Below, in pieces: positions 35,491 through 43,670 of a DNA stretch of 64,000 nt. Source of the stretch: Gemmatimonadota bacterium (lineage in GTDB: Bacteria > Latescibacterota > UBA2968 > UBA8231); assembly GCA_009841115.1 (NCBI GenBank), contig VXML01000080.1, forward strand, positions 62,001-126,000. The letters run 5' to 3'. The notes under the pieces were generated by a model. The model was not told where the DNA came from, made no database searches, and worked only from the letters and a program-made list of their open reading frames with translations. Numbering within the stretch: the first letter of the stretch is position 1; each line of letters begins with the position of its first letter. The position numbers and the translations under genes were made by a program.

Positions 35491-36939
35491 CTACGGCACC
35501 TCGCGCGCTAGTTGCCGTGCCTTTTCGCGGTGCGCTTGGCTTTTTTGCAGATGCCCCAATTGCTGGTATGCGTCGCTGAGGTAGAGATGGGCACGGTCAT
35601 TGGCAGGATCCAACTCGACGGCGCGGGCATACGCGCGGGCGGCCTCGTCGAATCGGGCCAATTTCGCGTATGCCACCCCGAGGTTCAACTGCGCGGCGGC
35701 GCTGGTGGGGTTGAGTCGAGCGGCCTCAGCAAAGTGGGCGACGGCCCCGGTCAAATCTCCCGTGCGGACCGCGGCCAAGCCGAGTCCGTAGGCGGCCTCG
35801 TGCAGACTAGAGTCGAGTGCGGCGGCACGCAGCAGGCTAGCCCGTGCCTCCGCATAGCGTTGCTGTTTGAGGAGAGTCATCCCTAGCCGAGTGTGACAGA
35901 GTGGGTCTTCTTCATCGAGGGCAAGGGCTTGGCGAAAGCTCTCGGCCGCCGCGGCCAAATCGCCCTGATAAGTGAAGAGGACGCCGAGGCTGCTGTGGGC
36001 GTCTTTTAGTTTGGGGTTGATGGCGAGGGCGTTTTGATATTCGAGGATGGCCTGATCGTATTGGCCTTGCAGGGCGAGGTTTAGGGCGAGATTGTAGCGG
36101 GCCGTGGCCGAGCCGACGGTCACTGCTCTCCCAGTAGGCGGGGATTGCTCCGAGCCGATGCCCCGGTGGTGTTGGCGGAGGATTTCCGAGCGCGCTAGGG
36201 CCTTTTCTCCTTGCTCGCGCTGTCCGGTGCGCAGGTAGAGTTGCGACAGATTGAAGTGGACTTGGGGAGAATAAGGGTTGAGTTCGGCGGCTCGCTCTAG
36301 GGCTTCGACGGCTTGGTCGTAATGTCCTTGAGCGCGGTGTAGTAAGCCACGATGAAAATGAGCTTCGGCGTCTTCGGGTGCGTACTGCACGGCGCGTTGC
36401 AGATGGCTTAGGGCTTGGTCTAAGGCTCCTTGTCGTCGGTAATACAGGCCCAACTTCTTGTGGGCTGGCGCGAGCGTGGAATCTACCTGCAAGGCGGCCA
36501 GATACGCGCGCTCGGCGAGGTGGGCGCTGTCGCGGTAGCTATACACGAGGCCGAGGTTGTAGTGGGTGGTGGCGCGTTGCGGATCGAGTTCGATAGCTCG
36601 TTGGAAGGCTCGCAGGGCGGCATCGGTATCGCTGTAGCGGGCCTCGGCGAATGCGCGAGTCATTTCGATGGCACCGAGTAGGTCGTAGAGTTCGGGGTCG
36701 TTGGGGGCGAGGGATAGGCCGGAGCGTGCTGTTTCTCGCGCTTGCTCGTATTGGCCGACTTGGAGGTAGCAACGTCCTAGATAGCGATAGGCAGCTTGCG
36801 ATGGGGACGGGCGTTGTACAGCTCGCTGCAAGACCTCAATCGCGGCTTGATAGTCTCGATTGTGGAAGTGTTGCCGGCCCTCGACTAGGAGCGGATCGTC
36901 GCGGGCGCAGCCCCAAACGAGCAAAAGGAGCAGGAGCAC
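35491..36939 (-). CDS. TPR-repeat lipoprotein
   Basis: 482 aa protein made almost wholly of tetratricopeptide repeats (about 11-12, for example AHFHRGLLHRAQGHYDQAVE and AHLYLSDAYQQLGHLQKSQA). The short N-terminus MLLLLLLVWGCARD has a lipobox-like LVWGC, so lipidation is likely, although positive residues before the hydrophobic run are missing; a TAG two codons before the GTG start rules out an upstream extension. A protein-protein scaffold in the envelope is the family expectation. It converges on the ASPIC/UnbV gene and follows an antitoxin-like gene by 13 bases. Confidence 0.82.
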   Translation of the reverse strand: MLLLLLLVWGCARDDPLLVEGRQHFHNRDYQAAIEVLQRAVQRPSPSQAAYRYLGRCYLQVGQYEQARETARSGLSLAPNDPELYDLLGAIEMTRAFAEARYSDTDAALRAFQRAIELDPQRATTHYNLGLVYSYRDSAHLAERAYLAALQVDSTLAPAHKKLGLYYRRQGALDQALSHLQRAVQYAPEDAEAHFHRGLLHRAQGHYDQAVEALERAAELNPYSPQVHFNLSQLYLRTGQREQGEKALARSEILRQHHRGIGSEQSPPTGRAVTVGSATARYNLALNLALQGQYDQAILEYQNALAINPKLKDAHSSLGVLFTYQGDLAAAAESFRQALALDEEDPLCHTRLGMTLLKQQRYAEARASLLRAAALDSSLHEAAYGLGLAAVRTGDLTGAVAHFAEAARLNPTSAAAQLNLGVAYAKLARFDEAARAYARAVELDPANDRAHLYLSDAYQQLGHLQKSQAHREKARQLAREVP

Positions 36940-36952
36940 GGTCTAACTCAGT

Positions 36953-37180
36953 TCATCCATTGGAATATACGCTTTCGCAGTCGGCTTGGATCGTTTCAGT
37001 CATCTTGGCCAAGTCTTCTCTATCTATCGTTCCTGCAAAGCGCAGCAGAGTCTTGCCGGGTACGCCTTCCATCTCGGACCTTGTTAACGAACGAACGAAT
37101 TCTAACACCTCCGCTTGTTGGCCTTTTCCCAATTTATGGATCTCATCGAGAATTTTTTGGGCTACAGACGAATCTTTCAT
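36953..37180 (-). CDS. Small antitoxin-like protein without a toxin partner
   Basis: 75 aa. The C-terminal segment LLRFAGTIDREDLAKMTETI then QADCESV resembles the antitoxins that precede VapC-type PIN toxins, whose tails usually end EGCERVDxxEW; here it ends SVYSNG and stops, lacking the usual final tryptophan. No PIN-domain gene follows: the next ORF is the TPR lipoprotein 13 bases on. It is probably an orphan or a remnant of a toxin-antitoxin pair. Family assignment by eye only. Confidence 0.6.
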   Translation of the reverse strand: MKDSSVAQKILDEIHKLGKGQQAEVLEFVRSLTRSEMEGVPGKTLLRFAGTIDREDLAKMTETIQADCESVYSNG

Positions 37181-37286
37181 TTTCAGCCCTCTGCGTTCAC
37201 GAATTATACGTGTCTGAGAAGATACATGGCGAGTTTGCGTTTACAAGATGGACATCTGCCACTCATGTTGCTTTCCCTACGCCCGA

Positions 37287-37567
37287 CAGCTACTTGAGCA
37301 GGAGCAATCGCCGGGTTTGTTCGCCGCCGGGATAGTGCAGGCGCACGAGATAGACTCCTGCCGCCAACGCCGTGCCTCGCTGGTCGCGGGCGTCCCAGCG
37401 GACTTGGTACGAACCGGCGGGCTGGGACTGATCCACGAGCGTGCGCACGGGTTGGCCTAAAATATTGTAGATCGTCAGCCGCACTGGGCCGGGGGTGGCT
37501 ATGTCGTAGGCGATTTGGGTGCTGGCGTTGAAGGGGTTGGGATAATTGGGGGATAGGCTGCTGGTGG
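37287..37567 (-). repeat. Sorting-tail coding repeat, copy 2
   Basis: Second copy of the 281-base tail segment, gap-free relative to 10345-10625. It ends 3 bases beyond the stop codon, after which similarity to the block-B side of copy 1 is lost except for a short CGGGCGTA motif also seen at 12450-12460 on the same strand. Confidence 0.85.
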
Positions 37568-39110
37568 CTGGGTGGGCGGATGTTAGCTCGGGAGACGCGA
37601 CCGCCGTTATGGCCTCTCGATAGCCAGGATAGCCGGGTCCGGGATGCAAGCCGTATTCCTTGCCGTCAATACGCGCCCATAGTAGGTCTCTGTCCGTGCG
37701 TCTGGTGGTGTGGGGATCCCACCAAGTAATTCTAATTGGACCTAGACCGCGTTGGAAAATAATTTCACCTCCATGCGACTCACTGCCACAGCACGCAAGG
37801 CGGAACAATCGCTGATTGGGAGCAGGGTCTTCGCCCCTCATTATGAACCTATCGTCTACCCAAAGTGCATATAGATCAAGGACCTCATAATCTAACTCCG
37901 GGGTCGGGATCGGTGAGTTTGGGTCGATTACAACCTCATCGAAATCGTAGAGCAATAGATGCTCTTGGTCGGGATCCAAGTTTTTGAAGCGAGAGGACTG
38001 CTGGTAGTACTGTGACTGTCGCAATTCGGGACGCTCGTCCATGTCTCTCAGGAAATTGCGTATGCCATCGGATGCCCAACCATCATGTCGTTCCCAGATA
38101 TTGCCATTTTCGTCTAGACGGAAGGAGCCAGAGATCAGTGGGAGTGCCCGGCCCTTCCACTCCCAGTACTGCTCCCCCTCTATGATCTGACTTTCTAATG
38201 TGTAGGAGTAGATACCCACGCTCGGCGGACCATAGCCATGGGAATGAGATGACATAATCCAGATATTGCCCTCGTGGACCGGCAAAAACGGGCCTGAGCC
38301 ATCTTGGGGAAAGGGCGTGGGGATGGGTACGTTGAGTGGTGTCCCCTTGAGAAGACGCGCACCAACGTCAAGACTATACCACCCTGGGGGGGTAGGCCAA
38401 GACACGGCTGACGACGCTACTATAGCACTCTCGAAGGAGCTTCCACCTCGTTGTATGCGGTAGTAGCCCCATATAGGACCTGACGGATCTATCTGCGGTG
38501 TGTCGTCGTGGTCCTTAAAGCCATACTGGTCGTAAGGGCCAAACCAGTCGTATACCCACTCCTGAGCGTTTCCGTACATGTCGAACAAGCCCCAAGGGTT
38601 TGGCAGCTTCGCGCCGACGGGCTGAACATCGAACAAGGAGTTAGCTTCGTACCATGCGTAGGATGCCAGTAGGCTTTCGTCGTCGCCAAAGAACCACTGC
38701 GTCGTCGTGCCTGCCCGGCAGGCATACTCCCACTCAGCTTCGGTGGGCAGGCGGTAGGAGTCCTCGCCAAAGTGGTCGTTCAGTCTTTGGGTAAAGGCCT
38801 GCGCATCATGCCAGGTAATGCCGATGGCTGGGTGAGTTCCTTGTCCTTGGTAGTCATCAGACGACCACGGCGCGGTGCCCATGACCGCCTGCCACTGTTC
38901 TTGAGTGATCTCGTACTTACCCAGATAGAAGCCTTGAGAGATCGTCACCTCTCTCGGAGTCACCCCTACCTCCGGCGAGCCCATAGTGAAGGTGCCCGGC
39001 TCGACCCACACCATTTCCAGCGGCACCCCACCTGGCAACTCAATGGTGACTTCGTCGTTGGCTTGTGCCAACGGCACCGACAGGAAAATGAGCGCGATTA
39101 CCCGTTTCAT
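37290..39110 (-). CDS. Secreted FGE-like domain protein with C-terminal sorting-type tail
   Basis: 606 aa exported protein. Signal peptide MKRVIALIFLSVPLAQAN. Residues 30-250 form a formylglycine-generating-enzyme-like domain (VEPGTFTMGSPE, KYEITQEQWQAVMG, YRLPTEAEWEYACRAGTT, DMYGNAQEWVYDWFG, RGGSSFES); the position of the catalytic cysteine pair holds no Cys, so catalysis is unlikely. About 260 unassigned residues follow, then an Ig-like sorting tail nearly identical to that of the YWTD protein (NPFNASTQIAYDIATPG, AAGVYLVRLHYPGG). ATG is preceded by GAGG. A repeat element separates it from rlmI. Confidence 0.82.
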   Translation of the reverse strand: MKRVIALIFLSVPLAQANDEVTIELPGGVPLEMVWVEPGTFTMGSPEVGVTPREVTISQGFYLGKYEITQEQWQAVMGTAPWSSDDYQGQGTHPAIGITWHDAQAFTQRLNDHFGEDSYRLPTEAEWEYACRAGTTTQWFFGDDESLLASYAWYEANSLFDVQPVGAKLPNPWGLFDMYGNAQEWVYDWFGPYDQYGFKDHDDTPQIDPSGPIWGYYRIQRGGSSFESAIVASSAVSWPTPPGWYSLDVGARLLKGTPLNVPIPTPFPQDGSGPFLPVHEGNIWIMSSHSHGYGPPSVGIYSYTLESQIIEGEQYWEWKGRALPLISGSFRLDENGNIWERHDGWASDGIRNFLRDMDERPELRQSQYYQQSSRFKNLDPDQEHLLLYDFDEVVIDPNSPIPTPELDYEVLDLYALWVDDRFIMRGEDPAPNQRLFRLACCGSESHGGEIIFQRGLGPIRITWWDPHTTRRTDRDLLWARIDGKEYGLHPGPGYPGYREAITAVASPELTSAHPATSSLSPNYPNPFNASTQIAYDIATPGPVRLTIYNILGQPVRTLVDQSQPAGSYQVRWDARDQRGTALAAGVYLVRLHYPGGEQTRRLLLLK

Positions 39111-39168
39111 CTTGGCCTCTTTGGAAAGGAGCGATGCGAATTTTCAGCAGAAAGCGATACAGATTAGC

Positions 39169-39227
39169 TATTGCAACGAGGATATGCCTTCCGCACAACC
39201 GCATCAAGACGGGCGATGGACGCGGGC
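39169..39227. repeat. Composite dispersed repeat, full copy 2
   Basis: Block A at 39169-39187 (TATTGCAACGAGGATATGC), 17-base middle unlike that of copy 1, block B at 39205-39227. Block B overlaps the last codons of rlmI, whose stop is the TCA (complement TGA) at 39204-39206. Orientation is the same as copy 1. Confidence 0.8.
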
Positions 39228-40415
39228 GAAGATGCACTTGAGGTAGCGTCCGTCGGGGAAGGCTGGGTCTATGGGATGGTCGGCTGGGTGCAGGTTGTAG
39301 GCGAGGATACGGGTGCGGACTCGGGCACCAGCGGCGGCGCGGCGGACGATTTGGAAGAAGTCCTCTTGGGAAATCCGCGCCGAGCACGAGGCAGTCACCA
39401 GCAGGCCGCCATCGGCTATGAGGCGGAAGGCGTTGCGATTGAGTTTGGTATAGACGCCCATGGCTTGTTTGTACTGGCTGCGTTTCCGCATCAGCGAGGG
39501 CGGGTCGCAGACGACGATATCGTAGCGGGGGCCGCGGTCGGCCAGTTCGTCCACGAAGGGAAAGACATCGGCGATCAACAGGTCGGAGTGAGAGCCTTGG
39601 GGGCGGTTGGCGTCGAGGGTGCGGCGGGCGGCGGGCACGACTTGAGGCGATATATCGACGTCGAGGGTGCGGGATGCGCCGCCTTTGAGGGCGTGGGCGG
39701 AGAAGCCGCTCGAATAGGAGAAGAGGTTGAGCACGCGCTGGTCGCGGGCGAGTTGCTGGAGGTAGAAGCGGTTGGTGCGCTGGTCGAGGAAAAAGCCGGT
39801 CTTCTGGCCGCGATAGAGATCGGCGTAGAGGCGCGTGCCGTACTCTTCGATCTCGACGAACTCGGGTGGTGCTTCGCCGGCTAGTAGGCCGGTGGGCCGG
39901 TCGTTCAGCCCCTCGGCGCGGCGGGTGCCCACATCGCTGCGCTCGTACATGCTGCGGGGGGCGAGTAGGGATTGGAGCGCGTTGAGGATGGCGGGGCGTT
40001 GCTTCTCCATGCCAGCGGTGTGGAATTGCACCACTAGGTAGCCGGCGTAGTCGTCGGCGATTAGGCCGGGTAGGCCATCGCTTTCGCCGTGGATTAGGCG
40101 CATGGCGTTGGTGTGAGCGGCTAGGCCGGCGCGGCGGCGGAGGGCGATGGCTTGGGCGATGCGTTCTGTGAAGAAGCTCGCGTCAATGGGGCGGTTGGGG
40201 TCTTGGGTGAGACTGCGCACGCGGATTAGCGAACGCCGGTTGTAAAACCCGCGACAGACGAAGCGCTCATGCGCGTCAAAGACATCGACGATATCGCCGG
40301 TATCGGCGTCCTGGGGAGGGCGTTCGACCGCGCCGGAGAAGACCCAAGGGTGGCCGTTGCGCACGGTGCGCTCGCTGTTGGGGCGCAGGTGGAGGGGTGG
40401 ATAGTGGGGGGGCAT
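39204..40415 (-). CDS. rlmI: 23S rRNA cytosine methyltransferase, RlmI family
   Basis: 403 aa cytosolic enzyme. N-terminal PUA domain (HLRPNSERTVRNGHPWVFSG), then an RlmI-type SAM methyltransferase: VLNLFSYSSGFSAHALKGG (motif I), LDVDISPQVV, IADVFPFVDEL and the catalytic stretch VVCDPPSLMRKRSQ, late LVTASCSARI with the expected Cys. Family members make m5C1962 in 23S rRNA. Length is normal. It ends inside block B of a dispersed repeat. Confidence 0.9.
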   Translation of the reverse strand: MPPHYPPLHLRPNSERTVRNGHPWVFSGAVERPPQDADTGDIVDVFDAHERFVCRGFYNRRSLIRVRSLTQDPNRPIDASFFTERIAQAIALRRRAGLAAHTNAMRLIHGESDGLPGLIADDYAGYLVVQFHTAGMEKQRPAILNALQSLLAPRSMYERSDVGTRRAEGLNDRPTGLLAGEAPPEFVEIEEYGTRLYADLYRGQKTGFFLDQRTNRFYLQQLARDQRVLNLFSYSSGFSAHALKGGASRTLDVDISPQVVPAARRTLDANRPQGSHSDLLIADVFPFVDELADRGPRYDIVVCDPPSLMRKRSQYKQAMGVYTKLNRNAFRLIADGGLLVTASCSARISQEDFFQIVRRAAAGARVRTRILAYNLHPADHPIDPAFPDGRYLKCIFARVHRPS

Positions 40416-40436
40416 TTCCCGCGCTGGCTCCGCACC

Positions 40437-41162
40437 CTAATCCCAGCTCGGAATCGGGGTCTGAAGTGGATCGTCGATCCAGAGAAAGCGCCCGTTGACG
40501 TCGCTCTCGATGATGTCGATCACGAGCTGGGCCGCCTTCTCCGGCGGATCCCCACCCGTTTGCTCCACCCACGCCACCCAGTCGTGGTAGCCGCTCTCGC
40601 TGACGGTGTCCATCTTGTCGCGGATATCGGCCCACATCGCGGTTTTGACGTCGCCGGGATGGATAACGTTCGCCGTGACGCCCGTCCCCTCCAACTCGGC
40701 GGCAAGGTGGCGGGTGAACTGGTTGAGCGCGACCTTTGCCGTGCCGTAGGCGCTGTTCAGCCGTCCGGGTGTGTGCAGCGACGCCGCAGACGAAAGGTTT
40801 ACGATCCGGCCCCAGCCTGCGCTTAGCATTCCGCCGAGGAATGCGCGGGACACGAGATAGGGCCCCACCGCATCAATCATGAGCGTTTCGACCCATTCCT
40901 CGGGGGCACCGTCCTGTACGAGGGCGATTGGGCCGAAGATCCCGGCGGCATTGACGAGAACGGTGGGTCGGCCGAGCTCGGCTTCGACTGCGGTTTTGAG
41001 GCGGTCAACGTCGGCCGGGTTTGAGACATCCGCGGTGAATTGTGCCGAGCGGCGCGCGACGGTTGCGACGGCAAGGCCGCGCGCTTCCAGCGCATCTGCG
41101 ATTGCCCGTCCGACTCCGCGACTGGCTCCGGTGACGACTGCGACGTGTCCTTCGAGGTTCAT
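40437..41162 (-). CDS. Short-chain dehydrogenase/reductase
   Basis: 241 aa NAD(P)-dependent oxidoreductase. Cofactor motif TGASRGVGRAIAD at residues 11-23, VNAAGIFG (classical NNAG variant), catalytic Ser in VNLSSAASLH and YxxxK in SAYGTAKVALNQ. The ATG overlaps the dioxygenase stop (ATGA), so the two are translationally coupled and likely act on the same compound. Substrate unknown. Part of the co-regulated set marked by the shared promoter upstream of the dioxygenase. Confidence 0.9.
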   Translation of the reverse strand: MNLEGHVAVVTGASRGVGRAIADALEARGLAVATVARRSAQFTADVSNPADVDRLKTAVEAELGRPTVLVNAAGIFGPIALVQDGAPEEWVETLMIDAVGPYLVSRAFLGGMLSAGWGRIVNLSSAASLHTPGRLNSAYGTAKVALNQFTRHLAAELEGTGVTANVIHPGDVKTAMWADIRDKMDTVSESGYHDWVAWVEQTGGDPPEKAAQLVIDIIESDVNGRFLWIDDPLQTPIPSWD

Positions 41163-41962
41163 GGCCCATCCTCGGCGGGCACCATGGGATTGTCCGAGTC
41201 ATTCAGGCGCTTGCGCTCACTGCCCCAGTTGGCGGCGCTGCCATTCCAGTAGCGGGTGTCGGTGGGGCTATACGAGAAGAGGTAGGACCAGCGCGGCTTG
41301 TCGGTGGTGTTGTCCGGGCCGCCGTGGACGGTGTAGCCGTGATGTACGGTGCAGTCGCCCGGCTGGTAGTGGAAGGGCGGCGAGAGTTCCAGCACGGATG
41401 TCAGATTTGGGAACTGCTTGAGCAGGTCGCCTTGGTCGTCCTTGAACACCGAACCAAGCGGGCCTTCGCGATGGGAGCGGCTGACGAATCGCATGGCCCC
41501 CATCTCGGGTGTGACTTCTGCCAGCGCCAGCCAGAACTGGAGCTCGCCGACCCGGTCGGAGCCGTGCTCGGACGAATCTTGGTGATAGGTGGACCCGGCT
41601 GCTCCGGGGGGCTTATTTAGGAGGATATCCACGCGGTAGCGGAGTGGAACATCTACCCCCTTGAGCCGCTTCCTGTTGACGAGGCGCGTCGCGTTTTGTG
41701 CCATGCGCTCGCTGAACATAAACGAACGAAACGGCTCGGTCTCTTGATTCCGCGCTAGGCCGGCGCGTGGATTGCCGTGGCCAACCTCCTGAGCGTTGCG
41801 ATCGACCCACTCCCGTCCGACGCGCAAAAGCTGTGCGGCGAACTCTGGAGCGACGAGCCGCGGCATCATAACCCAACCGTATTCGTGGTAGAAGGCGACC
41901 TCCTCGTCTGTGACCTCCCGGACGATGGCTTCGATCTCGCGCTTTGTCAGTGCTTGTTCCAT
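41159..41962 (-). CDS. Phytanoyl-CoA dioxygenase (PhyH) family protein
   Basis: 267 aa Fe(II)/2-oxoglutarate-dependent dioxygenase. The iron ligands are the HxD of STYHQDSSEHG (H127, D129) and a distal His in HHGYTVHGG (about H213), with the 2-oxoglutarate Arg in KPRWSYLF. Substrates of bacterial members are diverse small molecules and lipids, so none is assigned. ATG at 41962 has AAGGAG eight bases upstream; a GTG one codon earlier is possible. Read from the promoter at 41992-42029. Confidence 0.88.
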   Translation of the reverse strand: MEQALTKREIEAIVREVTDEEVAFYHEYGWVMMPRLVAPEFAAQLLRVGREWVDRNAQEVGHGNPRAGLARNQETEPFRSFMFSERMAQNATRLVNRKRLKGVDVPLRYRVDILLNKPPGAAGSTYHQDSSEHGSDRVGELQFWLALAEVTPEMGAMRFVSRSHREGPLGSVFKDDQGDLLKQFPNLTSVLELSPPFHYQPGDCTVHHGYTVHGGPDNTTDKPRWSYLFSYSPTDTRYWNGSAANWGSERKRLNDSDNPMVPAEDGP

Positions 41963-41991
41963 CACTCGTACTCCTTTACGCTGCTATAAGA

Positions 41992-42029
41992 ATCGGAACG
42001 ATAAGAAGCCTTTATGGACGCGTTGTCAA
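41992..42029 (-). promoter_or_regulatory. Promoter with shared CGTTCCGA box, dioxygenase-SDR operon
   Basis: Minus strand: TTGACA (42029-42024), 17-base spacer, TCTTAT (42006-42001), then CGTTCCGAT (42000-41992) covering the expected transcription start. It repeats base for base in the core of the promoters at 46787-46824 and 46834-46870, so CGTTCCGA is a likely operator. Confidence 0.72.
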
Positions 42030-42039
42030 GGGACCGTAG

Positions 42040-43104
42040 CTAGAATCGCGGTGTGCGATCGGCAGCGCGTCTCGGCTGGAGATGGCTTGCTTCCGTTGCG
42101 CTTATCTTCATGCCAGTATTGTCAGCACGTGTGCATAGGACACGGCCGGGAATAGCATTGTGCTCCCGCAAAGCACTGTTCAACGCATCGCTTACTTCGC
42201 TATCCGAGAATTTAGTAGCATCGAAGAAACCGAAGATCGTAGCACCGGTCGATGAGAGACCGCATCCTACAATGCTATGGGTGTCGTTGAACGCAGATCG
42301 CACCGAGTGGAGAGGCGCAACATCGGGACGACTCCAATGATATTGCTTCCAGCCGATCTGCTGAAGCGCATTCACTGACGAGCCAAATGCTACAAGATCC
42401 ATCTCCAAGATTGCAGGGAGAAGACGCATCAGGATCACGTGTGATACGGCCTGAACCTCATCTATTGGTATGGGGGTGTTAGCCACCATGAATTCAAGCT
42501 CTTGTTGTCCCGATAGACCACTGAGATTATCAGGTGTGAACACAACTATTCCCCACGTAGCTGGAAACTCGTAACGCAACAACAGTGGCGGTTGTCGCAC
42601 TCCGGTCGAATAGTGCGACGGGGCAAACGACTTCTTCTGCGAGTTAACAGAGTGACCGCCGTCAAGAAGCAGGCCACCCTGGAAAAAGGCATTGATTCCT
42701 ACACCTGATGTGCCCCCACGGGTAGATATTCTGGATAATTCGGATTGCGATAGCCCCAAATTGAATCGATGATTCAGCGCAGCAAGCAGCGCGAGCCTCA
42801 ATTGCGTACCCGAACCCAATCCTTGATGTCGCGGAATCATCTTTCGTATTGCGATCTCGATCTCTGGTTCGATGTGGAGCAACCGGCTACTTGCCTGGAG
42901 TTCACTCGTCACAACGCGTCGGTCATCAGGATCGCCACCACGTATGACTGTCCGCTCGTGTGGGTTGAAGTCGAACACAACACCTGGCCGCTGTAGCGAC
43001 AAGCCAAGGCCGCCATCGATGCGACCAATTTCACCATTCATGTCGATCAGCGTGAAGTGGAGACGCGAAGGCGTACTAATTCTGTGCGTCGAGGTTGAGG
43101 ACAT
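42040..43104 (-). CDS. Beta-ribofuranosylaminobenzene 5'-phosphate synthase-like GHMP protein
   Basis: 354 aa protein of the GHMP kinase superfamily. The opening STPSRLHFTLIDMNGEIGR and GGLGLSL, and the ATP-site-like PRHQGLGSGTQLRLALLAA, match the beta-RFAP synthase branch, which joins phosphoribosyl pyrophosphate and 4-aminobenzoate (or hydroxybenzoate) in methanopterin synthesis; TRGGTSGVGINAFFQGGLLL and HSIVGCGLSSTGATIFGF complete the fold. Known in methanogens and some methylotrophs. GAGGG precedes the ATG. Base composition is visibly lower in GC than neighbours, which suggests transfer. Other GHMP-type activities cannot be excluded. Confidence 0.75.
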   Translation of the reverse strand: MSSTSTHRISTPSRLHFTLIDMNGEIGRIDGGLGLSLQRPGVVFDFNPHERTVIRGGDPDDRRVVTSELQASSRLLHIEPEIEIAIRKMIPRHQGLGSGTQLRLALLAALNHRFNLGLSQSELSRISTRGGTSGVGINAFFQGGLLLDGGHSVNSQKKSFAPSHYSTGVRQPPLLLRYEFPATWGIVVFTPDNLSGLSGQQELEFMVANTPIPIDEVQAVSHVILMRLLPAILEMDLVAFGSSVNALQQIGWKQYHWSRPDVAPLHSVRSAFNDTHSIVGCGLSSTGATIFGFFDATKFSDSEVSDALNSALREHNAIPGRVLCTRADNTGMKISATEASHLQPRRAADRTPRF

Positions 43105-43116
43105 CCAGATCCCTCT

Positions 43117-43187
43117 GTGTATCCGTTTGAAATTTCCAGTCTTCCGATAAAGGGAAGAAACACCCGAAAAAATTCAAACGGATACAC
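43117..43187. repeat. Nested inverted repeat upstream of the beta-RFAP-synthase-like gene
   Basis: Perfect 15-base arms GTGTATCCGTTTGAA (43117-43131) and its complement (43173-43187), 41 bases apart, enclosing a second stem TCTTCC/GGAAGA (43140-43145 and 43153-43158). It occupies most of the 109-base gap between DUF1330 and the GHMP gene. Could be an operator pair, a small miniature element or a transcript hairpin; no T-run supports a simple terminator. Confidence 0.8.
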
Positions 43188-43213
43188 TACCTGCTGCTGG
43201 GGTGAGGCAGAAG

Positions 43214-43501
43214 TTACACGCCCTCGACGATTACCACGCTGGCGTTGGCGGATTTGCGGCGGATCTCTCTAAGTTCGGCGTACTCCGGTGAGTTCAGCCA
43301 CGCCCGCGCCCGGTCCACGTCGTCGAATTCCAATATTACGATGCGGTCAGGCCTCCATTCGCCATCTACGACCTCAGTGGCACCGCCGCGCACCAAGTAT
43401 CTGCCGCCGTGAGCCTCAACGGTCGCTGCAATCCGCGCGCGAAACTCAGCAAAGACAGCCTCGTCTGTGATTGCGTCATTTACGATTACATATCCGGCCA
43501 T
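43214..43501 (-). CDS. DUF1330 domain protein
   Basis: 95 aa protein, a dimeric ferredoxin-like alpha-beta barrel by family. Motifs: GYVIVNDAITDEAVFAEF, GGRYLVRGGATEVVDGEW, PDRIVILEFDDVDRARAW and the late SPEYAELREIRRKSANA are a textbook DUF1330 series. It stands alone with its own promoter (43546-43573) and an AGGAGAGG Shine-Dalgarno site. Function unknown; small-molecule monooxygenase-like roles have been proposed for related folds. Confidence 0.9.
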   Translation of the reverse strand: MAGYVIVNDAITDEAVFAEFRARIAATVEAHGGRYLVRGGATEVVDGEWRPDRIVILEFDDVDRARAWLNSPEYAELREIRRKSANASVVIVEGV

Positions 43502-43545
43502 GTTGACCTCTCCTTTTGTAGGGTTATGGAGTAAACTTCAGCAGG

Positions 43546-43573
43546 AATATAATTGTAGTCTGTGTTCCATCAA
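43546..43573 (-). promoter_or_regulatory. Sigma-70-type promoter for DUF1330
   Basis: Minus strand TTGATG (43573-43568), 16-base spacer, TATATT (43551-43546), about 45 bases before the ATG. It has no CGTTCCGA box, so this gene is not obviously part of the neighbouring regulon. Confidence 0.5.
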
Positions 43574-43670
43574 CATTACTAGGTGTGGGCCATCCAAATC
43601 AACCGCCACATTTGGACAAGCGCTCCGCCGGTGTGACCTGTTGTCGTGCTAAAGCCCGTGTCCCAAAGGG

